Of a stretch of DNA of 64,000 nucleotides, positions 41,690 through 50,825 are shown piece by piece (the first letter of the stretch is position 1; each line of letters starts with the position of its first letter). Source of the stretch: Microlunatus speluncae. Its GTDB lineage: Bacteria > Actinomycetota > Actinomycetes > Propionibacteriales > Propionibacteriaceae. The stretch spans positions 62,001 to 126,000 of the forward strand of contig NZ_VKCZ01000002.1 of assembly GCF_009299835.1 (NCBI RefSeq), given 5' to 3'. A program made the translations under genes and the position numbers. The notes under the pieces are model-generated. The model did no database searches. It saw nothing but the letters and a program-made list of their open reading frames with translations, and was not told the origin of the DNA.

Positions 41690-44600
41690 CTAGGGAGCCA
41701 GCAGCAGGCGTTCCAGCTCGGCCCGCTCGGGTAGGTCCGAGATGATCTTGAGCTGATCGTTGCGGACGTAGTAGAACGCGGCGTCGACCCGGTCGACGGC
41801 GACGCCGGACAGCTCGGCCCAGGCCACCCGGTAGATCGCCAGCTGCAGCGGATCGGCGTCGCCGGCCCGGTTGGTCTTCCAGTCCAGCACCCGAAAGCGC
41901 GGGCCGTCCTGATCATCGGCGAGCCGGTAGACCGCGTCGATCCGGCCGCGGACCAGCCGGCCGCCGAGCAGCAGCGTGAACGGCGCCTCGAGCGCGTACG
42001 GGACGACGGCGCCGAACTGGCCCTCGGCGAACTTGGCACACAGCTCGCGCAATTCGTCGTCGTCCGCGGCTCCGCTGTCGGCGCGGTCGGGCAGGTCGTC
42101 CGGGTCGATCAACGGCTGCTGGCCGGTGCCGCCCCGGCCCAGGGTGCCGGCGAAGTGTTGCTCCACCCACTGATGGAAGCGGGTGCCGAACCGGGCCGCG
42201 CGGGACGGCGGCCGCGGCATCGGCCGGGCCAGGTCGGCGGCGAAGCCACCCGGATCCTCGTTCAGCCGGAGCACGGCCGACGCCGACAGCGCCTCCGGCA
42301 GCCGCACCGACCGATCCGGCGACCGGGCGGCCAGTTGCTCGGCCAGCAGTCGTTCGATGTCGTCGTCCCACGCCGCGACGACCTCCTCCTGATCGAGCAA
42401 CAACGGATCCCCCGGCCCGCCGTAGTGCCCGGCCGCCGCGAACCGCTGCCGCGCCTCGGTCACCGCCGTCGCGGCCGAGTGCCGCCGGCGCAGCGCGTCC
42501 GGGTCGTACGGCGTCGGCCAGGGCCGGGGCTCGGCCGCCACCACCAGCGGATTCGCCTCCCCCGGCGGCGGCGCCTCGGCCACCAGCTCACCCTGCCGGG
42601 CCGCCTCGGCCATGATCGTCTGCAGATAGGTCGAGCTGGCCCGGGGCTTGATCAACTCCGCCCGCCACCAGTGCCCGGAACCGACCAGCAACTGCTTGGC
42701 CCGGGTCGCCGCCACATAGGCCAGCCGGTCCTCCGACAACAGTTGCTGCTCGGTCAGCTCCCGTTTGTAGGACCCCATCGCCGCGTTGGTCGTGTCGTGC
42801 AGTTGCGGGATCGAGTCGGCGTCACCGCGCAGGTCGGCCGGCAACACCGCCGGGTTGGTGACCCAGTTGTCGGTCACCCGGTCGCTCGGGAAGGTGCCCT
42901 TGACCAGGGCCGGCAGGAAGACGACCTCCCACTCCAGCCCCTTGGCCTTGTGCACCGTGAGCAGCTTGACCGCCTCCCGGTCGGTCGGCACCGCCTGATC
43001 CAGCCCGTTGCCCTGATCGAGCTCGGCCTGCAGGTACGCCAGCAGCCCGCTCAGCGACGCCCCGCCGTCGACGTCCACGTAGTCGGCGACGGCGTCCAGG
43101 AACGCGCCGAGTTGATCACGCCGGGCCGCCTTGGCGAACTCCGGCGTCGCGGTCAGCTCGACGTCCAGCCCGAGCACCGCGATCACCCGGCGGACCAGGT
43201 CCAGCACCGGCTCCTCGGCATGCCGCCGCAGGTACGCCAGCTCGCCCGACAGCTGCCGGAACCGGGTCAGCGCCGCCGCCGAGTAGCCGGGGTTGCCGTC
43301 CGACCCGAACCGCGGCTCGGCTCCGGTCCACGACCCCGGCTCGTCGAACGGGCTGTCCAGGGCGTCGAGCACGCTGACCACATCGGTCGGGTCGACGTCG
43401 GCGACGGCCAGCTCGAGCGAGGCCAGCAGGTCGTCGCGATCCTCGTCGGCGCCGTGATCATGCTGCTGGGCCAGCACCCGGGCCCGCCGGCCGAGCAGGG
43501 CAAGATCACGGGGGCCGAGGTTCCAGCGCGGGCCGGTGAGCAGCCGGATCAGTTGTGGGTTGGCCGTCACGTCGTCGATCATCCGCAGCGTGGCGATCAC
43601 GTCCGCGATCTCCGGCAGGCTGAGCAGCCCGCCGAGGCCGACGATCTCCACCGGGACGTCCCGGCCGGTCAGCTCGCTGTAGATCGGTCCGATGTCGGCG
43701 TTGCGGCGGGTCAGGATCGCGATCTCGGCCCAGGTCCGGACCTGCTGCTCGGAGTGGACCATGATCACCTGATCGGCGATCCAGCGCACCTCGTCGGTCC
43801 AGGACTCGAAGGTCGCGGCCCGCACCGCGCCCGGCCCGGCGCTCTCCGGCGCCTGCAGCAGTCCCATTCCCTGCGCTGATTCCTCGGCCCCGGGCAGGGT
43901 CTCGGCCCGCAGCGGCCGGCTGAGCACGTTGGCCACGTCGAGGATGGTGTGTCCGCTGCGCCGGTTCACGGTCAGCGCGAAGCGCGGGCTCTGCTGGCCC
44001 TTGCTGGTGCGGAACTCACCGGCGAACTGCAGGATGTTGCTGGCCGCGGCCCCGCGCCAGCCGTAGATCGCCTGGAACGGGTCGCCGACGGCCGTCACCG
44101 GATGGCCGAGGCCGTCGCTCGGCGTACGACCGGAGAACAGTCCGCGGAGCATGATCGCCTGCGCCGCCGAGGTGTCCTGGTATTCGTCCAGCAGCACCAC
44201 CTTGAACGCGGCCCGCAGCGACGCCGACACCTGCGGCACCTCGGCCGCGAGCCGGGCAGCGATCGCCATCTGATCGGCGAACTCCACCATCCCGAGGTTG
44301 CGCTTCAGCTCCTGGTAGTCACGGACCAGGCTGGCCAGCTCGAGCCGTTCCTCGGTGGCGATCATGGCCCGCTTCACGTCGGCGTAGACGTTGCCCCGGT
44401 TGTTCAGCGGCGCCGAGGCCAGGCCGGTCAGCACCTCCCGGGCGTGCTTGTCCAGCCGGGTCGAGTCGATCAAATGCTGCTGCAGATCGGCGTCGAGCCG
44501 GAGCACCCGGTCGGTGACCGTGCCCGGCCGGAGCCGGGAGATGAACTCGAACGGCCCGGCCGCGGCCCGGACCACCCGCGACGCCAACCGGAACCGGGTC

Positions 44601-45037
44601 GCGCCGCTGATCATGGTCGGGTCGGCGTCGACCCCGATCCGCAGCCCGTGCTCGGTGACCAGCCGGGCCGCGAACGCGTCGTAGGTCATGATCAACTGTT
44701 CGCCGGACTCGTCGATCCCGCGATCACTCACCACTCCGGCCCGGACCAGCGCGGTGCGGACCCGGTCGGACAGCTCGGCGGCGGCCTTGCGGGTGAACGT
44801 CAGCCCGAGCACCTCCTCCGGCCGGACCGCGCCGATGCCGACCAGCCAGACCACCCGGGCCGCCATCACCGTCGTCTTACCCGATCCGGCGCCGGCGATG
44901 ATCACGCCCGGCTCCAGCGGCGCGGTGATCGCGGCCAGCTGCTGGTCGGAGAACCGGATCCCGAGCGCCTCGGTCAGGTCGTCGGTGTGCTCGAATCGGC
45001 GGGCCGGCGCCGCCGGCCGCAGCGTATGCACCGTCAT
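41690..45037 (-). CDS. adnB: AdnB, helicase-nuclease subunit of AdnAB
   Basis: A 1115-residue UvrD-like helicase fused to a RecB-family nuclease. Walker A is G-A-G-S-G-K-T (about 47-53), motif II is L-L-D-E-Y-Q-D-T, motif V is V-H-K-A-K-G-L-E-W and motif VI is A-A-T-R-A-K. The nuclease has G-T-R-F-H-Q-W, R-G-R-I-D-A and L-D-W-K-T-N and no cluster cysteines. In mycobacteria AdnB is the main motor of the DSB-resecting AdnAB heterodimer. The ATG at 45037 begins 28 nt after the adnA stop; longer in-frame extensions overlap adnA. Confidence 0.93.
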   Translation of the reverse strand: MTVHTLRPAAPARRFEHTDDLTEALGIRFSDQQLAAITAPLEPGVIIAGAGSGKTTVMAARVVWLVGIGAVRPEEVLGLTFTRKAAAELSDRVRTALVRAGVVSDRGIDESGEQLIMTYDAFAARLVTEHGLRIGVDADPTMISGATRFRLASRVVRAAAGPFEFISRLRPGTVTDRVLRLDADLQQHLIDSTRLDKHAREVLTGLASAPLNNRGNVYADVKRAMIATEERLELASLVRDYQELKRNLGMVEFADQMAIAARLAAEVPQVSASLRAAFKVVLLDEYQDTSAAQAIMLRGLFSGRTPSDGLGHPVTAVGDPFQAIYGWRGAAASNILQFAGEFRTSKGQQSPRFALTVNRRSGHTILDVANVLSRPLRAETLPGAEESAQGMGLLQAPESAGPGAVRAATFESWTDEVRWIADQVIMVHSEQQVRTWAEIAILTRRNADIGPIYSELTGRDVPVEIVGLGGLLSLPEIADVIATLRMIDDVTANPQLIRLLTGPRWNLGPRDLALLGRRARVLAQQHDHGADEDRDDLLASLELAVADVDPTDVVSVLDALDSPFDEPGSWTGAEPRFGSDGNPGYSAAALTRFRQLSGELAYLRRHAEEPVLDLVRRVIAVLGLDVELTATPEFAKAARRDQLGAFLDAVADYVDVDGGASLSGLLAYLQAELDQGNGLDQAVPTDREAVKLLTVHKAKGLEWEVVFLPALVKGTFPSDRVTDNWVTNPAVLPADLRGDADSIPQLHDTTNAAMGSYKRELTEQQLLSEDRLAYVAATRAKQLLVGSGHWWRAELIKPRASSTYLQTIMAEAARQGELVAEAPPPGEANPLVVAAEPRPWPTPYDPDALRRRHSAATAVTEARQRFAAAGHYGGPGDPLLLDQEEVVAAWDDDIERLLAEQLAARSPDRSVRLPEALSASAVLRLNEDPGGFAADLARPMPRPPSRAARFGTRFHQWVEQHFAGTLGRGGTGQQPLIDPDDLPDRADSGAADDDELRELCAKFAEGQFGAVVPYALEAPFTLLLGGRLVRGRIDAVYRLADDQDGPRFRVLDWKTNRAGDADPLQLAIYRVAWAELSGVAVDRVDAAFYYVRNDQLKIISDLPERAELERLLLAP

Positions 45038-45065
45038 GTCGGGGTCCCCGCGTCGTGGGATGAGT

Positions 45066-48000
45066 TCATGACACGACCCGCTGACCGCCGGCCTGGGCCG
45101 GGCAACTGCCGGCGAACGGGCAGTACCGGCAGGACGCATTGACCGTCGCATGGAACGTCTCGGACCGGATCGTCCGAGCCGCGCGGAGCAGCCGGCGGTG
45201 CACCCAGCTCGGCTGCCCGGCCAGCTCCGGGTCTCCCTCCGGCTCCGGATCGGCGACCGGAAACGGGACGTCGTCCAGCGACGCCTGCTGGAACACCTTG
45301 GGCAGCTCGCTCCCGTCCGGCAGCCGCAGATAGACCAGCTCCGCGCCGGCCGGCCGGGCGTCCGGGCCGGCGACCGCCGCGAAGGCCCCCTGGGCGACGG
45401 CCAGCTGGTAGGCCCCGAGTTGATCTTGCAGGGCGACGTCGACCGCGGCCGGCTGGGACCGGCCGGTCTTGAAGTCGATGATCCGGATCCGGCCGTCCGG
45501 ATCCCGCTCCACCCGGTCGGCCACCCCGGTCAGCCGGACCCGGTCCGGGCCAAGATCGATTTCGGTGCTGAACTCGACCTCGGTGCCGAGCAGCCGCTGA
45601 CCGGTCCGGGCCTGCTGCCAGGCGGCGAACCGTTCCAGCGCCGATTCGGCCTCGACCCGCTCGGTCGCCGACAGCCACTTCGCGTCGAAGTCGAGCTGAT
45701 CCCAGACCGTCTCCAGGTGATCGGCCAGGCTGTCCGGATCGACCCCGTCGCGGGCCCCGTGTTCGGCCAGCACGTGGATCACCGAGCCGAAGCCGGCCGC
45801 CGTCCCACGGGCCTGCTCGGCCTGGGCCCGACGGGACAGGAACCACTGCCGTGGGCAGGCCAGGGCCGAGGCGAGCTGGCTGCCGGACAGCTGGATCGGG
45901 GCGTCGGGCGGGACCACCGGTGGTGGTTCGTTCCCTGAGCCTGTCGAAGGGCCAGGGGGATGACTCGGGCCCTGCCCTTCGACAGGCTCAGGGAACGAAC
46001 GATCGCTGACCGGGAGCATGCCCCACCAGCGATGCGGGTCGGCCGCCGGCACCAGCGACCGGCCGTCGGGATCCCGGGCGTCGGCCAGCCGGGCCAGCCG
46101 CAGCGCCGCCTCCTCCCGCAGCACCGGAGGCAGGTCGGGATTGACGCTGGCCGCCCGCAGCTCACCGACCAGGGCCGGCAGGGTCAACGGCCGGCGCGGC
46201 CGGCCGGCCAGTTCGCGCACCTGGACGCCGAGCTCGGTCAGGAACCGGGACGGTTGATCACCCTCGCCCTCGGTCCCGGCGACCGCGGTGATCACCAACC
46301 GCTCCCGGGCCCGGGTGCACGCGACATAGAACAGCCGCCGCTCCTCGGCGATCCGGACCGCGGTCGGCACGTCGTCGGCCAGCCCGTGCCGGGACAGCCG
46401 GTCCGGCTCCAGCAACGAGCCGCGCCGCCGGACATCGGGCCAGACCCCTTCCTGGACCCCGGCGACGACGACCAGCGGCCACTCCAGACCCTTGGCCCGG
46501 TGGGCCGTCAGCACGCGTACGGCCTCGCCCCGGAGATCGGCCTCGCGCAGGGTGTCGGCCGGAATCTGTTGCCCCTCCACCTCGGCCAGGAAGCCGGTCA
46601 CGCCGCGCAGGCCGACCACGTCCTCGGACCGGCCGGCGACATCGAACAGGGCGCAGATCGCATCAAGATCACGATCGGCCCGGCGCGCCGGTTCGCCGCC
46701 ACCGGCGGCCTCGCGGCGCAGCCGGTCCGGCCAGTCCGAGCCGGTCCAGAGCAGCCACAGCGCCTCCTCCGCGGTGGCGCCGTCGATGATCGACTTCTCG
46801 CAGTCCTGCAGCAGCGCGGCCAGCCCGGCCGCGCGGTCCCGCTCCGGGGCGGCCGGCAGATCGGTCAGCAGCTCCGGCTCGGTCACCGCCCGGGCGATCA
46901 ACTCCCCCGACAGCCGGGGCAGCCCGGCCCCGGCCAGTTCGGCCCGTTCCGCGGCGCGCAGCGCCCGGCCCAGCCGGCGCAGGCCGAGGCTGTCCAGGCC
47001 GCCGATCGGCGAGGTGAGCAGGGTCTGCGCCTGTTCGTTGTCCACCCGGCGGCCGGTGGCCGCGACCTGCAGCGCCAGCAGCAGCGGCCGGACCGCGAGC
47101 TCGGCGGCCAGCGGGATCTCGTCGCCGGCCACCTCGATCGGGATCCCGGCCGCGCTCAAGGCCCGGCTCAGTGCCGGGATGCTGCGCCGACCGGACCGGA
47201 CCAGGACCGCCATCTCGGACCAGCCGAGGCCGTCCCGGAGGTGGGCACTGCGCAGCATGTCGGCGACGTGTTCGGCCTCGGCGCCGGTGCTGACGCAGGT
47301 GAACACCTCCAGCCGGCCCGGCGGCAGCTCCGGCGACGGCTCCGGATGCCGGTACGCGGCGTACACCTCGGGCGGCAGCGGCCGCGGCAGCCCCATCCGA
47401 TCGGCCAGTTTGCGGCTGGCGGCCAGCAGCGCCTTGCCGAACCGGCGGGTCCGGCCCAGCGCGATCACCGGCGCCCGTTCGCCCGAGGCCGTCGGGAACG
47501 CGTCGCCGAAGTCGAGGATCCCGCGCGCCTCGGCACCGCGGAACGCATAGATCGACTGGTCCGGGTCACCGACCGCGATCACCTCCCGGCCGTCGCCGCC
47601 GATCGCCTGCAACAGCCGGACCTGGGAGGGGTCGGTGTCCTGATACTCGTCGACGAAGATCGTCCCGATCTCCGCCCGCAGGGTGTCCCTGATCACCGGG
47701 TCGGTGAGCAGGATCCGGCACCGGTGCACCAGCTCGGCGTAGTCCATCACCCGTTCGGAGTCGAGCACGTCGAGATACTCGTCGAAGAACTGCCCGACGC
47801 TGACCCACTCCGGCCGGCCCGCCGCCTCGCCGGCATCGATCACGTCCTCCGGGTCCATGCCCAACTGCCGGGCCTTGGCCACCACCGCCCGGACCTCGGC
47901 CGCAAAACCGCGGGTCGGGAACGCGGCAGCCAGGCTCTCCGGCCAGTCGGCCCGGCCGGTCTCCGGGCTGCCGGCCAGGATCTCCCGGACCCGGAACTCC

Positions 48001-48377
48001 TGCTCCGGCGCGGTCAGCAGCCGCATCGCCTGACCGGTCTCGTCGACGACGGTGAACCGCCGGATCAGCGCGTAACAGAAGGAGTGGAAGGTCATCGCCA
48101 GCGGCGTCGTGACGGATCGGCCCAGCCGGCCGGCGATCCGGGTCCGCAGCTCGGCGGCCGCCTTGCGGGAGAAGGTCAGCACCAAGATCGACTCCGGCCG
48201 CATCCCGCGGCGCTCGATCCGGTCCACCACCGACTCGACCAGGGTCGTCGTCTTCCCGGTGCCCGGGCCGGCGAGCACCAGCAACGGGCCGCCGGAATGG
48301 TCGACGACGCTTTGCTGGGTCGGGTCCAGGTCCGGCCTGGCGGCCGGCGGCCGCGGGGTGCGGATCAGCTGGTACAT
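45066..48377 (-). CDS. adnA: AdnA, helicase-nuclease subunit of AdnAB with Fe-S-type cysteines
   Basis: A 1103-residue protein. Walker A is G-P-G-T-G-K-T (about 36-42), motif II is F-V-D-E-Y-Q-D-T-D, motif VI is A-C-T-R-A-R-E-R-L. The nuclease domain has G-x-x-I-H, T-G-V-A-D-R-V and I-I-D-F-K-T-G, framed by one Cys (L-A-C-P-R-Q-W) and three near the C-terminus ([10 protein letters not shown]), the cluster pattern seen in AddB/AdnA nucleases. A REP-like palindrome lies in frame at about residues 793-818, between helicase and nuclease. Confidence 0.94.
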   Translation of the reverse strand: MYQLIRTPRPPAARPDLDPTQQSVVDHSGGPLLVLAGPGTGKTTTLVESVVDRIERRGMRPESILVLTFSRKAAAELRTRIAGRLGRSVTTPLAMTFHSFCYALIRRFTVVDETGQAMRLLTAPEQEFRVREILAGSPETGRADWPESLAAAFPTRGFAAEVRAVVAKARQLGMDPEDVIDAGEAAGRPEWVSVGQFFDEYLDVLDSERVMDYAELVHRCRILLTDPVIRDTLRAEIGTIFVDEYQDTDPSQVRLLQAIGGDGREVIAVGDPDQSIYAFRGAEARGILDFGDAFPTASGERAPVIALGRTRRFGKALLAASRKLADRMGLPRPLPPEVYAAYRHPEPSPELPPGRLEVFTCVSTGAEAEHVADMLRSAHLRDGLGWSEMAVLVRSGRRSIPALSRALSAAGIPIEVAGDEIPLAAELAVRPLLLALQVAATGRRVDNEQAQTLLTSPIGGLDSLGLRRLGRALRAAERAELAGAGLPRLSGELIARAVTEPELLTDLPAAPERDRAAGLAALLQDCEKSIIDGATAEEALWLLWTGSDWPDRLRREAAGGGEPARRADRDLDAICALFDVAGRSEDVVGLRGVTGFLAEVEGQQIPADTLREADLRGEAVRVLTAHRAKGLEWPLVVVAGVQEGVWPDVRRRGSLLEPDRLSRHGLADDVPTAVRIAEERRLFYVACTRARERLVITAVAGTEGEGDQPSRFLTELGVQVRELAGRPRRPLTLPALVGELRAASVNPDLPPVLREEAALRLARLADARDPDGRSLVPAADPHRWWGMLPVSDRSFPEPVEGQGPSHPPGPSTGSGNEPPPVVPPDAPIQLSGSQLASALACPRQWFLSRRAQAEQARGTAAGFGSVIHVLAEHGARDGVDPDSLADHLETVWDQLDFDAKWLSATERVEAESALERFAAWQQARTGQRLLGTEVEFSTEIDLGPDRVRLTGVADRVERDPDGRIRIIDFKTGRSQPAAVDVALQDQLGAYQLAVAQGAFAAVAGPDARPAGAELVYLRLPDGSELPKVFQQASLDDVPFPVADPEPEGDPELAGQPSWVHRRLLRAARTIRSETFHATVNASCRYCPFAGSCPAQAGGQRVVS
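45926..46000. repeat. REP-like inverted repeat inside adnA
   Basis: Perfect 26-bp arms (45926-45951 and 45975-46000) around a 23-nt centre. The core CCTGAGCCTGTCGAAGGG also occurs as a single unit at 62634-62654. Translated in adnA it yields F-P-E-P-V-E-G and S-T-G-S-G-N-E peptides that look like a neutral linker. The reading frame is preserved. Confidence 0.85.
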
Positions 48378-48462
48378 CTGTGCTCGTGCATCGATTCGGC
48401 CTTCGTCGTCCTACAGGTTCGACCGTAGTGCACCAGAGGGCGCTGACAGCGCCGCCACCCCG

Positions 48463-49836
48463 TCAGCGTTCCGACTCCCGAACCGGGCGACGGATCAGCA
48501 GCGCGAGCAGCAGGACGACGACGGCTCCGCCGGTCATCAGCCAGCCGAGATGGTGCAACCCGGAGCTGCTCAGGTCCCGCTCGAAGATCAACCCGATCAT
48601 GGCCGTGGCCAGGATCGCGCCGAGGTAGCGGAAGGTCTGGAACAGCCCGGCCGCCGACGCGGTCCGGTCCGGCGGAGCGGCGTCGTACAGCGAGGTCTGC
48701 AGGCCCAGGTTGTTGAAGCCGTTGGGGATCCCGAACGCCAAGGTCAGCAGGATGATCAACGCGATCGGCGAGGCGTCGCCGAGCAACTGAATCAGCAGCG
48801 TCGCGCCGAGCAGCACACAGGACCCGAGCAGCAGGGCCGGCCGGGAGCCGACTCGCCGGATCATCCGCGCCGCCAGCGGTACGGTCGCGATCCCGAGCCC
48901 GGCCACCGGCAGGATCATCAGCCCGGCGGCGTCGCTGCCGAAGCCGCGGACCGATTCCAGCCAGAGCGGCAGCGAGAAGAACATCGAATAGAAGGTGAGG
49001 TTGATCGCGCCCTGCTGGGCCAGCACCGAGGTCAGCGGCCGGTTGGCGATCAGCCCGCGGATGTCCAGGAACGGGGCGGCGACCCGGCGTTCCCACAGCA
49101 CCAGCCCGGCCCCGGCGGCGATGATCACCGGCAGCAGCCACCAGCGCGGGCCGGCGGCGAAGGACAGGATGAAGATCAACAGCGAGATCAGGGTCGCGGT
49201 GAACAGCAGGATGCCGAGCAGATCGATCGGCTGGTGGCGCTGGGCCGGCTCCGGCCGGGTCCGCGGCAGCACCCGCCAGGCCAGGATCAGCCCGATCACC
49301 GTCAGCGGTACGTTCACCACGAACACCGCCGGCCAGCCGGCCAGGGCGACCAGGAATCCGCCGAGCACCGGGCCGAGCGCGGCGCAACTGGAGTTGGCCA
49401 TGCTGATCGCGCCGAGGGCTCCGGCGGGAGTGCCGCCGGCCGGAGCGGCGGACCGGATCAGGGTCATGGCCGCCGGATAGGCGGTCGAGGTGCCGAAGGC
49501 CTGCACCACCCGCAGCGCGACCAGCCACCACAGCCCGGGCGCGAACGGCATCACCGCCGAGGTGGCGAGCACCAGGGCGAGGCCGAACAGGAACAGCCGC
49601 CGGGGCCCGAACTGGTCGATCAACCGACCCATCAGCGGCTGACCCACCGCCGCCGCGACGTAGAAGCCGGACACGAGCCACGTCACGTCGGCGATGCTGA
49701 CCTGGAACTCGCCCTGCAGGCTGACCAGCGCCACGGCGATCATCGACGAGTTGAGCGGGTTCAGGGTGGTGCCGAACGCCAGGGTCGCCACCAGCCGCGG
49801 CGGAACGCCACCCAGGCGATCCCGTCCCGACGTCAT
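48463..49836 (-). CDS. MFS transporter, DHA2 (EmrB/QacA) family
   Basis: About 457 residues with 14 predicted membrane segments. Family features are the early L-N-P-L-N-S-S-M-I-A-V-A segment, loop 2-3 motif G-R-L-I-D-Q-F-G-P-R-R-L and L-G-P-V-L-G-G-F-L-V (motif C-like). It is a proton-driven drug or metabolite exporter; the substrate is unknown. The ATG at 49836 puts the first helix at a normal distance; an earlier in-frame start at 49914 is possible. It is divergent from the broken sigma gene. Confidence 0.88.
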   Translation of the reverse strand: MTSGRDRLGGVPPRLVATLAFGTTLNPLNSSMIAVALVSLQGEFQVSIADVTWLVSGFYVAAAVGQPLMGRLIDQFGPRRLFLFGLALVLATSAVMPFAPGLWWLVALRVVQAFGTSTAYPAAMTLIRSAAPAGGTPAGALGAISMANSSCAALGPVLGGFLVALAGWPAVFVVNVPLTVIGLILAWRVLPRTRPEPAQRHQPIDLLGILLFTATLISLLIFILSFAAGPRWWLLPVIIAAGAGLVLWERRVAAPFLDIRGLIANRPLTSVLAQQGAINLTFYSMFFSLPLWLESVRGFGSDAAGLMILPVAGLGIATVPLAARMIRRVGSRPALLLGSCVLLGATLLIQLLGDASPIALIILLTLAFGIPNGFNNLGLQTSLYDAAPPDRTASAAGLFQTFRYLGAILATAMIGLIFERDLSSSGLHHLGWLMTGGAVVVLLLALLIRRPVRESER

Positions 49837-49994
49837 GCGCGGACCGAGCTCATCGGAGTCAGCGTACTCAGCGGGATCCGGGCGGAGTTCGGCGCCGGAA
49901 CCATAAAGTTCCACCCAGCCGACAACCGAACGCGAGGAACCTCGGTATTACTCGACGAAGGGTTGATTCGGAGCAGCTGGACGAGTGGAGGGCG

Positions 49995-50423
49995 ATGAGC
50001 GACGCGGACGCGGAGTTCACGGACTATGCCGTCGCGAACCGGACCCGATGCCGACGCACCGCCTACCTGCTGTGCGGCGACTGGGGTCTGGCCGAGGACA
50101 TCGTCCAACAGGCACTGATCAAGCTGTACCTGGCCTGGGGCCGGGTCCGCCGGGACGGCGCCGACGGCTACGTCCGCCGGATCATCAGCCGGACGGCGAT
50201 CGACGAGTGGCGGCGGAGATCGCGGCGGCGGACCACCTCCGACGATGTCCTGATCGACATCGCGGACCCGGCGTCGTCTTCGCCGAGTGTTTCACCGGTG
50301 AACCACCGGAGGGCTCGGTCACCGATGATCTTGCTCGAGCCAAGGCCCGACGACTGCGGCGACGGCGGACCGTCGGGGCCGCGGTTGGCGGCGTCGCCGC
50401 CCTGGCGCTGTCCGCTCTGCTGA
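49995..50423 (+). pseudogene. SigE-family ECF sigma factor, region 2 only (truncated)
   Basis: The first ~95 codons read as sigma region 2 (F-T-D-Y-A-V-A-N-R ... A-E-D-I-V-Q-Q-A-L-I-K-L ... Y-V-R-R-I-I-S-R-T-A-I-D-E-W-R-R-R-S). Region 4, needed for -35 recognition, is absent; after ~50280 the frame becomes nonsense while another frame carries a different protein. A deletion or frameshift has removed region 4. Confidence 0.7.
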
Positions 50424-50821
50424 TCGGCACCCTGCAGGGCTCCGGCTCGGTCGGGCTGCCGGCGGACCAGCCCAAGCCGCCCGGTACGACCGCCGGGCCG
50501 GACCGGGAACGCTCCCGCGAGCGGTGCGCCGCGGCGGAAGGGGCCGAGGCCAAGGAGTGCGAGGCCAGGAGGCGGGCCGAGCGCGAGAAGTACGCGGCCG
50601 AGGAGAAGCGGGAGGCGGCCCGGCGAGCCGAGGCCGAGAAGCAGAGCGCGGCGGCCAAGCGCGAGGCCGAGGAGAAGGCCCGTTCGGCGGACAAGGAACG
50701 GACGGTGCAACGCGCCGAGGCCGAGGCCGAGAAGCGGCGGGCCGAAGAAGAGGACCGTTCGGTCGCCAAGGAGCGCGCGGCCAAGCGGGCCGAGGCCGAG
50801 CAGCAGGCGGCCGGCCAGTAG
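50282..50821 (+). pseudogene. Start-less remnant of a membrane/coiled-coil protein (anti-sigma-like position)
   Basis: In a different frame from the sigma part: T-D-D-L-A-R-A-K-A-R-R-L-R-R-R-R-T-V, one membrane helix (A-V-G-G-V-A-A-L-A-L-S-A-L-L-I-G-T-L), a Pro-rich spacer, then ~100 residues of Glu/Lys/Arg/Ala coiled coil. There is no nearby ATG or GTG in frame. It is most likely the downstream gene fused to the sigma remnant by a deletion. It ends 4 nt from the next convergent gene. Confidence 0.6.
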
Positions 50822-50825
50822 CGGG

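Noticed and set aside
45960..48428. 822-residue ORF opposite adnA
   Set aside because: Antisense shadow of a gene with all helicase and nuclease motifs.
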